Assembly: GCA_964582985.1 (NCBI GenBank)
Contig: CAZOUM010000013.1
Span: 1 to 52,145, forward strand
DNA from: CAZQYB01 sp964582985
Lineage (GTDB): Bacteria > Planctomycetota > Phycisphaerae > Sedimentisphaerales > Anaerobacaceae
DNA length: 52,145 bases
Direction: 5' to 3'
The notes beneath the pieces are model-generated. The model saw only the letters and a program-made list of their open reading frames with translations, was not told the origin of the DNA and ran no database searches. The position numbers and the translations under genes were made by a program. Positions 1-6,568 of the stretch are shown here, piece after piece (position 1 is the first letter of the stretch; every line of letters starts with the position of its first letter).

Positions 1-264
1 TTTTTCCTCCCCCCCCAAACCAGAGAGCAATTGTTGTGCCGAACAGAATTGTAAATTTTTACCAATTTTTACCAAAAAGCGCGCATTTTTGCAAATTTCT
101 TACCACTTTTTACGCATTTTTACCAATTTTTTACCAAATTTTTCTTGCCTATTTTACCCAAACCCCACAAACTAACCCAACCGCCCCCATTTTTCGCTCA
201 AAAACAACGATTGCCCCCAAAATCAGTGAGATTTATACCCCAATTTCCCCAATTTCAGATAATT
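1..264. repeat. AT-rich intergenic stretch with degenerate T-tract/ACC repeats
   Basis: No gene is supported here. From about 50 to 150 the + strand repeats the word TTTTTACCAA in degenerate form, roughly every 10-20 bases, followed by C-runs alternating with T-runs up to the 3' end of maf. Open frames across it are low-complexity (F/L/P/T rich) and not credible. It lies downstream of the leftward maf gene, so it may contain its transcription end, but I see no clean hairpin. Confidence 0.5.
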
Positions 265-852
265 TCAATCAGTAATTCTTCCCAGCAGCCGCTGCAAAAG
301 CTCCATCGGCAGGCCCATCACGTTGGTCAAACTGCCCTCAATTCTTTCAATAAACTCGTCCCCCTCTTCCTGGATTGCGTAAGCCCCAGCCTTATCCTGC
401 CAGAATTTACTCTTGATATGCTCAGCTATCTGCTCGTCGCTAATTTTCTTCGGATAAACCGTCGTGCTATCACTCTCGACAATCTCGGTGCAGTCGGTTA
501 ACCTGACAATTGCAACAGCGGTTATCACCTTGTGAGGTTTGCTGAACAGCTTTCTCGTAATCCGCTCCGCCTCTCTTGCATCGCTCGGCTTGCCGATTAT
601 CTCTCCATCGAAATCAACAACCGTATCGGCACCGATAACCAAACAGTCCGGGAATTTGCCCGCTACATTTTTTGCTTTCGCCAGGGCCAGCCGTCCCGCA
701 TACTCACGGGTACTGGCCTTCTCGACCAAAAAAGCCGACTCGTCAATCTCCGGGATAGAAACTGTAAATTCATAGCCGGCCTCGGCCAACAACTGTTTCC
801 GCCGAGGCGAACCAGATGCAAGAACAATAGAATGGCGGGGTTGTTCGGACAT
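265..852 (-). CDS. maf: Maf-family nucleoside triphosphate pyrophosphatase
   Basis: This is a 195-residue protein of normal Maf length. Maf proteins hydrolyse non-canonical or modified nucleoside triphosphates to monophosphates in the cytoplasm (housecleaning) and are linked to septum control in some bacteria. Visible family motifs are the N-terminal SGSPRRKQLL (residues 13-22), the PEIDES segment (34-39), the catalytic-region GADTVVD (74-80), and KAGAYAIQ (154-161) followed by GLP near the C terminus. The ATG at 852 lies at the edge of a heptamer repeat, so its ribosome site is weak (AAAGA). The next gene upstream ends 13 bases away on the same strand, suggesting co-transcription. Assignment is secure to family level; the exact nucleotide substrate (dTTP/UTP or m7GTP class) is not decided here. 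Confidence 0.93.
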   Translation of the reverse strand: MSEQPRHSIVLASGSPRRKQLLAEAGYEFTVSIPEIDESAFLVEKASTREYAGRLALAKAKNVAGKFPDCLVIGADTVVDFDGEIIGKPSDAREAERITRKLFSKPHKVITAVAIVRLTDCTEIVESDSTTVYPKKISDEQIAEHIKSKFWQDKAGAYAIQEEGDEFIERIEGSLTNVMGLPMELLQRLLGRITD

Positions 853-887
853 TAGTCTTTGGTCTTTAGTCTTGCCTCTTGAGTCTG
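853..887. repeat. Degenerate heptamer tandem repeat (TTAGTCT-like)
   Basis: About five consecutive 7-base words related to TTAGTCT run from the maf start codon into the end of the upstream gene. The unit length is not a multiple of three. The repeat supplies the last codons and the TAA stop of the lipoprotein gene and the spacer before maf. Similar 7-base periodicity appears near 3789, 42977 and 44083. Confidence 0.6.
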
Positions 888-1921
888 ATGCGATAGACTA
901 TCTTCCGGCAAAAAGCCAGATACTCCTGCTCGATTTGCTCGAAATCGCTGCTGATATACTCTTTAAATAACAGCAGGCCCACCATCCTGTTCCACCGGAC
1001 GGTCAGCGGGATATTTCTATCCGCTGCGACCCTTTTGCCTACCTCGCTGAGCGGCCACCGTCCCCACAAACCATCCAGAAGCATCTGATGGTAATTGCGC
1101 AGCCGCCTGCCGTACCCCTCTTCACGGAGGAATCGCACCAGCGCATACGACTGTGCGTAAAAGGCCATCACTGAGTCGGTCTCATTCTTAGTGAGCACCT
1201 CGCCGGGATTCATAGCTATCAATCTTTTCAACGGTATCATTTTATTTTTCGTCAGTGTTTTCTGTAACGCACCAAGCCTGCCCGCGTTTCGGCCGGGCTC
1301 AAAACGGAAAAATCCCCTGTCACTCCTGTTGACCTCGAACAGCATCGCGATACCTTCGTCGAGCCAGCTCGGCAGACGGAACTTGAAATGCCTGCTGTTA
1401 AACTGGTGCCACCCCTCGTGTCCCAGCGCGGAAAAAGTCCGCTCTCTGCCGATGTTATATACGACACAGGCGCCATTTAGATAATACGCGCCGGATTTTA
1501 TCTTGCAGAAAAGCGACGCCTGCCCACCCGCAAAGGCTTTTGTAAAATCCTCCCACTGTCGGCGCTCGCCAAAAAGATAAACCGTAAACTTCGTCCTTGT
1601 TTCGATAGGCTCGGGCAGCTGGCTCTGATAACCACGATAGGCAGACTCCATAAACCCGGGAACCTGACAAAGCATTAGAGAATCCAAAAGCGTCGTATAA
1701 ATCTCATAATGCTCGGTCGTGATAATAAGACCATCGCCATATTCATTAGGCCAGATTTGCAGGGATTTGACCGCCGGCAGATTCTGCTGCTGCAGGTACT
1801 CGACCATATTAGCAGGGCTATTGACCCGCCGGTTCCCCGTCCTTCTCGTAGATGTACTTTCCGAACAGCCAGCCAGGCAAACGACCACAACTACCAAAAT
1901 TACCGCAAACCTTCTCGCCAC
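866..1921 (-). CDS. Lipoprotein with HExxH zinc-metalloprotease motif
   Basis: This 351-residue protein has a lipoprotein signal peptide with lipobox LAGC (Cys19), so it should be anchored at the outer face of a membrane. A zinc-peptidase signature HEGWH sits at residues 168-172, followed about 16 residues later by WLDEGIAMLFE (186-196), which matches the gluzincin arrangement with a downstream glutamate ligand. This resembles the DUF1570-type peptidase-like proteins common in planctomycetes, but I did not match a named family with certainty. The start is a GTG with an AGGAAAG ribosome site about 9 bases upstream. The C terminus ends inside the heptamer repeat. The substrate is unknown; a role in cell-surface proteolysis is inferred only from motif and location. 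Confidence 0.7.
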   Translation of the reverse strand: MARRFAVILVVVVVCLAGCSESTSTRRTGNRRVNSPANMVEYLQQQNLPAVKSLQIWPNEYGDGLIITTEHYEIYTTLLDSLMLCQVPGFMESAYRGYQSQLPEPIETRTKFTVYLFGERRQWEDFTKAFAGGQASLFCKIKSGAYYLNGACVVYNIGRERTFSALGHEGWHQFNSRHFKFRLPSWLDEGIAMLFEVNRSDRGFFRFEPGRNAGRLGALQKTLTKNKMIPLKRLIAMNPGEVLTKNETDSVMAFYAQSYALVRFLREEGYGRRLRNYHQMLLDGLWGRWPLSEVGKRVAADRNIPLTVRWNRMVGLLLFKEYISSDFEQIEQEYLAFCRKIVYRIRLKRQD

Positions 1922-1942
1922 AACTGTTTCTTTCCTGTATTG

Positions 1943-1966
1943 TCATTCCTGCGAAAGCAGGAATCT
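1943..1966. repeat. Small interspersed palindrome (ATTCCTGC-GAAA-GCAGGAAT)
   Basis: A perfect 8-bp inverted repeat with a GAAA loop (1945-1952 and 1957-1964), preceded by TC and followed by CT. This word is a widely scattered intergenic repeat in many bacterial genomes. Here it separates the AMMECR1 gene from the lipoprotein gene and overlaps the AMMECR1 stop codon. It could also act as a short RNA hairpin between the two co-directional genes. Confidence 0.7.
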
Positions 1967-2528
1967 ATTGGTTTTCCTCTGGAAGTGAGCCGAACACATC
2001 GGCGGTGAACAGATACACTTCGGTATTAGGGTCTTTCCAGGCATCAGCGGCCAGCCCTGCTTTGTGTGCGCAGCAGTATGACAGAAACTCCTCCCTGCTC
2101 CAGCCGGTCTCGGTCGCAACCTGCGGCAGAAAGCAGCCTGATGTACCGCCGCTTTTTATGTAGATGCCATCAGTTCCAAGCCGTAGACTCAGCGGGTCAT
2201 CCGTTCGCTTCAATGGTGACAGAACAGAGATTTCGATATCAAGTTGCTTCAGCTCATCGGGCGTTATCGGGTCGGCAAAAAACCGTGGGTCGCCGGTGGC
2301 CGAGGCCTTCGCCATTTCAACCACCAGCTCAATTAACGGCATCTCAGAAATGAACTGGCCGATACAGCCTCGCAACCGGCCCTTGTTCTTCAAAGTCACA
2401 AAGCAGCCGCACTTGGCGTTCAGTTCCGGGTCGTCCGACTCGGGCTTTGGAATCGGCTCATTCCTTATAACCGCCTCAACAGTATCGTGAGCAGTCTTGA
2501 GCAAAATTTCTTTTTGTGCCTTGTTCAT
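1965..2528 (-). CDS. amrA: AMMECR1-domain protein (AmmeMemoRadiSam protein A type)
   Basis: This 187-residue protein matches the AMMECR1 fold over its full length. The signature RLRGCIG occurs at residues 51-57, GDPRF at 79-83 and the ISVLSP segment at 100-105. In many bacteria and archaea this domain is encoded with a MEMO1 homologue and a radical-SAM enzyme (AmmeMemoRadiSam); the biochemical role is still unclear. Neither partner is next to it here, so it stands alone in this window. The ATG at 2528 has only a weak upstream purine stretch. The next 226 bases, up to the opposite-strand DUF368 gene, hold the divergent promoter region, with no further gene visible. Confidence 0.85.
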   Translation of the reverse strand: MNKAQKEILLKTAHDTVEAVIRNEPIPKPESDDPELNAKCGCFVTLKNKGRLRGCIGQFISEMPLIELVVEMAKASATGDPRFFADPITPDELKQLDIEISVLSPLKRTDDPLSLRLGTDGIYIKSGGTSGCFLPQVATETGWSREEFLSYCCAHKAGLAADAWKDPNTEVYLFTADVFGSLPEENQ

Positions 2529-2754
2529 AATAACCCACGCCTATGACTAATGAATCCATTTTATCACAACGAAGCCGCCAATCAACAGTAATACAGAAGC
2601 AAGCGAGAACCAGTTGATTTTTTTTCAATTACAGGCCTGATTTTTTCACCCTTCCAGCCTATCAGGAAAGATTATACGAGTTATTTTATAAGAAACTAAA
2701 GGTTTATGAAATTTCAAACTGTTTATGGGCAAATATTATGGTTAGAATACAAAA

Positions 2755-3672
2755 ATGGAAAATAAAATTTCGATATTTCTAAAAGGTTTCTTAATGGGAG
2801 TCTGTGATTTAATACCTGGTATTTCAGGCGGCACGATTGCTTTTATAACTGGAATTTATAGTCGATTAATAGATGCGGTAAAAAGTTTCTCTCCCAAACT
2901 GTTCTATGATATTTTTACATATCCAATTCATAGAAGACGAGACAGCTTAAAAGAAGACATTAAAAAATTAGACTTGCTTTTCTTGTTGGTGCTGTTGCTG
3001 GGGATTGGTAGCGCTTTTTTAGCCGGGGCAAGAGTCATTAGGTTCCTGTTGAGGGATTATTATGCATATACTTTATCTTTTTTCGTTGGGTTAGTTTTGG
3101 CGTCTTCAAAAGTAATCTTTAGCCATATTCAAAACCACGACATAAAGAATGTTTCATTTGGTCTTCTGGGTTTTATGTTGGGACTTGCACTTTGTATACT
3201 TGTGCCTTTAACTGTAACTCCTACTTTAGGATATGTTTTTCTTGGGGGCTTTTTCGCTGTTAGCGCTATGTTTTTACCGGGTATTTCAGGCGCTTTTATA
3301 TTATTAATTATGGGTTTGTATGAGTTTATGATTAATGTTTTGAATGATATTCCAAATAATATAAGTTATTTTTTACTATTTATTATAGGTGCTTTATTAG
3401 GAGCTTTTAGTATTTCAAGAATTATATCGTTTCTTTTTAAGAGAAACAGGTGCAGGACGCTTTATGTGCTTCTTGGGCTTGTAATCGGAGCTTTAAGCAC
3501 CCCCTTAAAGAAAATTCTTCAAACCGCCTCTTTTCAGGTGTCAAGTGTTTTTGTTATGGTCTTTTGGTTCCTGTTGGGCGCATTATTAGTAGTTCTTGTC
3601 ACGATTTATGGAAAAGCTTATGAGCGGAAATTGCAAATTAATGTTGTAGAGAAAGAAACTAAGAATGATTAA
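2755..3672 (+). CDS. popT: DUF368 polyprenyl-phosphate transporter-like membrane protein
   Basis: This 305-residue, very hydrophobic protein has about eight predicted membrane segments. The duplicated DUF368 signature is clear: LIPGISGGT near residue 22 and LPGISGAF near 180. Members of DUF368 (PopT) have been identified as flippases that return undecaprenyl phosphate to the cytoplasmic face for reuse in wall and surface-glycan synthesis. That fits a genome region with many glycosyltransferases and MEP-pathway genes. The gene is much richer in A+T, especially at third codon positions, than maf or ispE beside it, which suggests horizontal acquisition or a different mutational history. It is on the opposite strand to its left neighbours and has no close operon partner. 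The ATG at 2755 lacks a strong ribosome site. Confidence 0.85.
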   Translation: MENKISIFLKGFLMGVCDLIPGISGGTIAFITGIYSRLIDAVKSFSPKLFYDIFTYPIHRRRDSLKEDIKKLDLLFLLVLLLGIGSAFLAGARVIRFLLRDYYAYTLSFFVGLVLASSKVIFSHIQNHDIKNVSFGLLGFMLGLALCILVPLTVTPTLGYVFLGGFFAVSAMFLPGISGAFILLIMGLYEFMINVLNDIPNNISYFLLFIIGALLGAFSISRIISFLFKRNRCRTLYVLLGLVIGALSTPLKKILQTASFQVSSVFVMVFWFLLGALLVVLVTIYGKAYERKLQINVVEKETKND

Positions 3673-3698
3673 AGAACAAGAAAATACATATACTTTTT

Positions 3699-3739
3699 TC
3701 AACCAACTTTTTAGCGGTTGAACCAAAAGTGTAAGTTGG
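3699..3739 (+). terminator. Nested hairpins after the DUF368 gene
   Basis: TCAACC (3699-3704) can pair with GGTTGA (3716-3721). Alternatively CCAACTT (3703-3709) can pair with AAGTTGG (3733-3739). The two options are mutually exclusive. They lie 27 bases after the DUF368 stop codon and could end its transcript. There is no long U-run after either stem, so this is a weak terminator call. Confidence 0.35.
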
Positions 3740-3765
3740 TCTATTATCATGTCAACGAACACATT

Positions 3766-3794
3766 TTGTGTCCCGGCTGAGTTATGGGACACAA
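3766..3794 (+). promoter_or_regulatory. Perfect 9-bp inverted repeat in the ispE leader
   Basis: TTGTGTCCC (3766-3774) pairs perfectly with GGGACACAA (3786-3794) around an 11-base loop. The structure covers the first possible ispE start codon (3784) and ends 13 bases before the second (3808). It could be a protein-binding operator, a 5' leader hairpin, or a stem insulating ispE from upstream transcription. There is no U-run, so it is not a typical terminator. Confidence 0.45.
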
Positions 3795-3807
3795 GTCACA
3801 AGTAGCT

Positions 3808-4710
3808 ATGACTGACAAAAAACAGATTACCGCCGTTAGCGACGGATTATTGATACGAGCCCCTGCCAAAATTAACCTCAGTCTCTTGATAGCCGGCAGA
3901 CGCACGGACGGTTTTCACGAAATAGAAACGATAATGGCCAAGGTCGATTTCTTCGACGAACTCCTCATACAGCAAAACCCAAAACCAGGTATAGAACTTA
4001 TCTGCAAAGGGCCGTGTTGGGCGCCTCAGGGAGAGAAAAACCTTGTCTATAAAGCCTGTGAAATGCTTCTGGCCAGTTGCGGCTCAGAGGCTAATATCAA
4101 AATCACCCTGACAAAGAATATCCCTGCGGGGGCCGGACTGGGCTCGGCAAGCAGCGATGCCACAGCCGCTCTTATTGGCATCAATCAGTTTTTGCGATTA
4201 TCCGCCGACGAAGATACGCTCGCCGAATTAGCAGCCGCTTTGGGCAGCGATGTACCCTTCTTTTTGGGCGGGCCGCTGGCACTGTGCACCGGCAAAGGGG
4301 AAAAAATCGAAAAATTAGACAAAAAATTTAATTTCCCGGCCCTGCTGATCCTGCCGGATATAAGTGTTTCCACGAAAAAGGTTTACGCCAATTATAAGCA
4401 TAATTCGGCACTCTATGAAAAGCTTAAGGCCCCAATAAACGGCTTTGTTGAAAAAAACAGGATTGATTTAGCTTCGAAAATCTGCACAAATATGCTGGAA
4501 ACAAGCTGTTTCAGTATATATGAAGGACTTGCTGCATTGAAAGCTAAGACTGAATCGTTTGGTATCGGGCCTTTGTGCCTGAGCGGGAGTGGTTCAGCCA
4601 TGTTTTATATTCTCGACAGTACAGAACAAAAAAAAGCTCAAGAATACAGACGCAAACTTGAAGAAAAGCTTGGTTGCAAAAGCATTATAGTAAGGAACAA
4701 TAGATGGTGA
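3808..4710 (+). CDS. ispE: 4-diphosphocytidyl-2-C-methyl-D-erythritol kinase
   Basis: IspE is a GHMP-family kinase that phosphorylates CDP-methylerythritol with ATP, the fourth step of the MEP isoprenoid pathway, in the cytoplasm. Numbered from the upstream ATG at 3784, the N-terminal APAKINLSL motif is at 26-34, the substrate-region RTDGFHEI at 40-47, the ATP-binding loop PAGAGLGSASSDAT at 114-127, GSDVPFFLGG at 154-163 and the C-terminal SGSGSAMF motif near 264. Length is about 300 residues, normal for the family. I chose the ATG at 3808 because the one at 3784 lies inside a perfect inverted repeat and its eight extra residues come from a heptamer-like repeat; 3784 remains possible. spoVG follows 22 bases downstream, echoing the ispE-spoVG neighbourhood of Firmicutes. 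Dxr of the same pathway is at 43-44 kb. Confidence 0.93.
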   Translation: MTDKKQITAVSDGLLIRAPAKINLSLLIAGRRTDGFHEIETIMAKVDFFDELLIQQNPKPGIELICKGPCWAPQGEKNLVYKACEMLLASCGSEANIKITLTKNIPAGAGLGSASSDATAALIGINQFLRLSADEDTLAELAAALGSDVPFFLGGPLALCTGKGEKIEKLDKKFNFPALLILPDISVSTKKVYANYKHNSALYEKLKAPINGFVEKNRIDLASKICTNMLETSCFSIYEGLAALKAKTESFGIGPLCLSGSGSAMFYILDSTEQKKAQEYRRKLEEKLGCKSIIVRNNRW

Positions 4711-4732
4711 ACTTTTAAGCGAGGCAAAGAAC

Positions 4733-5173
4733 ATGGAAATCAGCGAAGTAAGAGTCAAATTAGTGGACAACAAAGACGACAGGTTAAAAGCTTTTTGCTC
4801 AGTGACGATGGACAATGAGTTTGTGGTTCGCGACATCAAGGTAATCGAAGGTACTGGTGGTTATTTCGTAGCTATGCCCTCCAGAAAGATGAGCGACCAT
4901 TGCGAAAAATGCGGGAGCAAAAACCACCTTCGAGCCAAATTCTGTAATAATTGCGGAACGACCCTTTCAGAAAACCGGGCGAAGAAAGACAACAAAGGCA
5001 GAATGAAGCTGCATGCCGATATCGCCCATCCAATCAACGCAGAGTGCAGGCGAAAGATTCAGGAAAAAGTTATAACCGCCTTCGAGGAAGAGATGGAGAG
5101 ATCAAAACAGCCGGGGTACAAACCGGTCGAAATGGATGAGCCGGACGATGAGGTCCCTGAAGTGGTCTCGTAG
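4733..5173 (+). CDS. spoVG: SpoVG-family regulator carrying an internal zinc ribbon
   Basis: Residues 1-52 (MEISEVRVKL to AMPSRKM) and about 90-118 (the HADIAHPIN region) form the small SpoVG fold, a nucleic-acid-binding regulator first known from Bacillus sporulation. Between them lies a four-cysteine module: Cys57-x2-Cys60 and Cys71-x2-Cys74, i.e. CEKCG and CNNCG, a typical zinc ribbon. Ordinary SpoVG proteins are about 85-100 residues and lack this insertion; this one is 146. The tail is acidic. The start ATG has a GAGG ribosome site 8 bases upstream, and the gene follows ispE by 22 bases, so the two probably form an operon. Target and function in a non-sporulating lineage are unknown; binding of DNA or RNA is inferred from the family. 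Confidence 0.88.
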   Translation: MEISEVRVKLVDNKDDRLKAFCSVTMDNEFVVRDIKVIEGTGGYFVAMPSRKMSDHCEKCGSKNHLRAKFCNNCGTTLSENRAKKDNKGRMKLHADIAHPINAECRRKIQEKVITAFEEEMERSKQPGYKPVEMDEPDDEVPEVVS

Positions 5174-5207
5174 CTAAAGAAAGTTGATTCTACGCACAAA
5201 TGTAGAA

Positions 5208-5227
5208 AAGGGCCCTGATGGGCCCTT
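5208..5227 (+). terminator. Hairpin after spoVG
   Basis: AAGGGCCC (5208-5215), a TGAT loop and GGGCCCTT (5220-5227) form a perfect 8-bp stem, followed by GCAAAA rather than a T-run. It lies 35 bases after the spoVG stop. Read on the - strand, the upstream TTCTAC/GTAGAA pair (5188-5193, 5202-5207) extends the structure. It probably ends or protects the ispE-spoVG transcript. Confidence 0.6.
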
Positions 5228-5265
5228 GCAAAAACGAAAATCTTAAGACAAACAAAGCCCAAATG

Positions 5266-5304
5266 AAAACCCGTTACCGTTCCAAATAATCGGTAGCGGG
5301 TTTT
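5266..5304. terminator. Bidirectional terminator between spoVG and the flgM-like gene
   Basis: AAAACCCGTTACCG (5266-5279) pairs with CGGTAGCGGGTTTT (5291-5304) with one G-T wobble, around an 11-base loop. The stem is flanked by A on the left and T on the right, so it is a good intrinsic terminator for rightward transcription and a plausible one for leftward transcription from the T2SS/flgM-like block. It sits in the convergent gap between the two genes. Confidence 0.75.
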
Positions 5305-5374
5305 GCCTCAACCTTATCCTCTACTTTCAATTGCAAAAAGGCATCGTATTGAGAACTCACAGCCCCCGCAATCT

Positions 5375-5656
5375 TTATGACGTTAGGTCCTCAAGAACTT
5401 TATCGAGAGCGACATCCAATCGCTCATTGAGATTGTACTTACCTTCGGTAAGCTGCCGGCGGAGGTCGAGCACTTTTTCCCTGCGAGCCTCCGGCAGGGA
5501 AGCAATTTTTTTCAGCACCTGGCCAATTGACGTAGAATTGATATTTTCAAGAATCTGCTCCATAAGCAAGTCCTCATCAGAAGCCAGATTCCTATCAACA
5601 GAATCAGCCTCGTGATTCCGACTTTCACGGAGTCCGTTAGGACCAAGATTCGGCAT
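5375..5656 (-). CDS. flgM: FlgM-like anti-sigma-28 factor
   Basis: The C-terminal half reads like FlgM: IASLPEARREKVLDLRRQL, then TEGKYNLNERLDVALDKVL, the usual 'PE.R.EKV..L...I..G.Y.V....A..LL' pattern. FlgM binds the flagellar sigma factor FliA (sigma-28) and holds it inactive until it is exported. I chose the ATG at 5656 because it has AAAGG 9 bases upstream and gives a 93-residue protein, the normal FlgM size. The frame stays open upstream to 5860, but that part has no FlgM similarity and a possible sigma-28-type promoter lies within it. No flagellar gene is visible; the neighbour upstream is the T2SS operon. So either this is a stray flagellar regulon member or an anti-sigma protein serving another secretion system. 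Confidence 0.65.
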   Translation of the reverse strand: MPNLGPNGLRESRNHEADSVDRNLASDEDLLMEQILENINSTSIGQVLKKIASLPEARREKVLDLRRQLTEGKYNLNERLDVALDKVLEDLTS

Positions 5657-6056
5657 TTCAACTACCTTTGGCGGAGTGGTTACAGGCGAAAGCATCCATA
5701 TTTTCGTCTGAAACGCAGTAACCACTATATCTTGTATACCCCCAAAATCCCTTTCGAGGCTTACCACTGCTTCACAGTATTGATATCGACAGAACGGGCT
5801 TGAAAACTTTAGAAAAGTTTGCTTCGAAGTTACGGCCTGCAAAAGCGGAAGATACAGCATTTTTTCAGGGCAGAATCCGCCTTATCAGTACTACGAACCA
5901 CGTTTTCAACAGCGCACTCAGCGCAGTCCCGACCGCAAAAACAGCTCGCAGAGGTGCATTCAGGTAGTTTCCACAACATACTACATATAGTGTTTTTGGG
6001 ATTAGGACATAGGACGGACTGCCAGAGATTTGCAAACAAGCGCCGATTGGCCCCTG
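5657..6056. other. 400-base leader between gspM and the flgM-like gene
   Basis: I see no convincing gene here. Short leftward frames (for example 5830-6093, Cys-rich) have no recognisable domain and poor starts. The stretch probably holds the flgM promoter and leader, with a sigma-28-like promoter candidate at 5783-5811. Confidence 0.4.
5783..5811 (-). promoter_or_regulatory. Candidate sigma-28-type promoter for the flgM-like gene
   Basis: Read leftward, TAAAGTTT (5811-5804) is followed after 13 bases by GTCGATAT (5790-5783). The FliA consensus is TAAAGTTT, 11 bases, GCCGATAA. The -35 half is a full match; the -10 half matches six of eight; the spacer is two bases longer than ideal. The flgM-like start lies about 125 bases downstream. 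flgM is classically driven by its own sigma factor, which makes the match notable, but the long spacer keeps this tentative. Confidence 0.35.
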
Positions 6057-6557
6057 CTAATAATAGTATTTGAAGTCCAGGTTCACTTTCCATTTGTCAG
6101 GCAGGCCTTTTTCCTTGGTGAGCACGGTGTTGATACACTGCAAACCTGCCCAGCGAAGCTGCATTGTAGACAGAAATTTGGCAAATGTCGCTATATCGAC
6201 GCTGGTAAGAACCACATGGCACTCTCGACTTTTCTGGCCGTCGCGCACAAATATTGGTTTGGTACTTGGTCGGTAGTTGGTCGGCGGTATCCCGCACAAA
6301 TTGGCAACGTTATCAATGGCATCGCTGTATATAAACTCGGCGGCGTCCCCTTTCCGCCCAGCAACGTCCAGGCGGCCGGGGTCCAGCATCAAAATCTCAG
6401 CGACCTTGGTTCGCGCCTTTTGATAGTCTTTCATCTCGTCTTTCAAGCCCCGTTTTGCGGCAGGCAAATACACACCACCGGCAATTAACGGCCACAGAGC
6501 AAGCATGGCGGGAACAAGTATGTAATAGAAATTCGGATTCTTATATATTTCCTTCAT
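6057..6557 (-). CDS. gspM: Type II secretion GspM/PilO-like inner-membrane protein
   Basis: This is a 166-residue protein with a single N-terminal membrane segment (about residues 10-28, YYILVPAMLALWPLIAGGVY) preceded by a short charged cytoplasmic tail. After it comes a coiled-coil-like charged stretch, then a small periplasmic domain. This is the layout of GspM and PilO, which pair with GspL/PilN in the inner-membrane platform of type II secretion and type IV pilus systems. Sequence similarity to named GspM proteins is not obvious; the call rests on topology and on its place right after the GspL-like gene. The ATG has a GAGGTG ribosome site, and the upstream stop TGA lies 11 bases away, so translation is probably coupled. 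The reading ends near the start of the 400-base gap before flgM. Confidence 0.6.
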   Translation of the reverse strand: MKEIYKNPNFYYILVPAMLALWPLIAGGVYLPAAKRGLKDEMKDYQKARTKVAEILMLDPGRLDVAGRKGDAAEFIYSDAIDNVANLCGIPPTNYRPSTKPIFVRDGQKSRECHVVLTSVDIATFAKFLSTMQLRWAGLQCINTVLTKEKGLPDKWKVNLDFKYYY

Positions 6558-6568
6558 AACGCGCCACC

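Noticed and set aside
5830..6093. Cys-rich leftward ORF between gspM and flgM
   Set aside because: Overlaps the end of gspM out of frame, has no family and no start signal.
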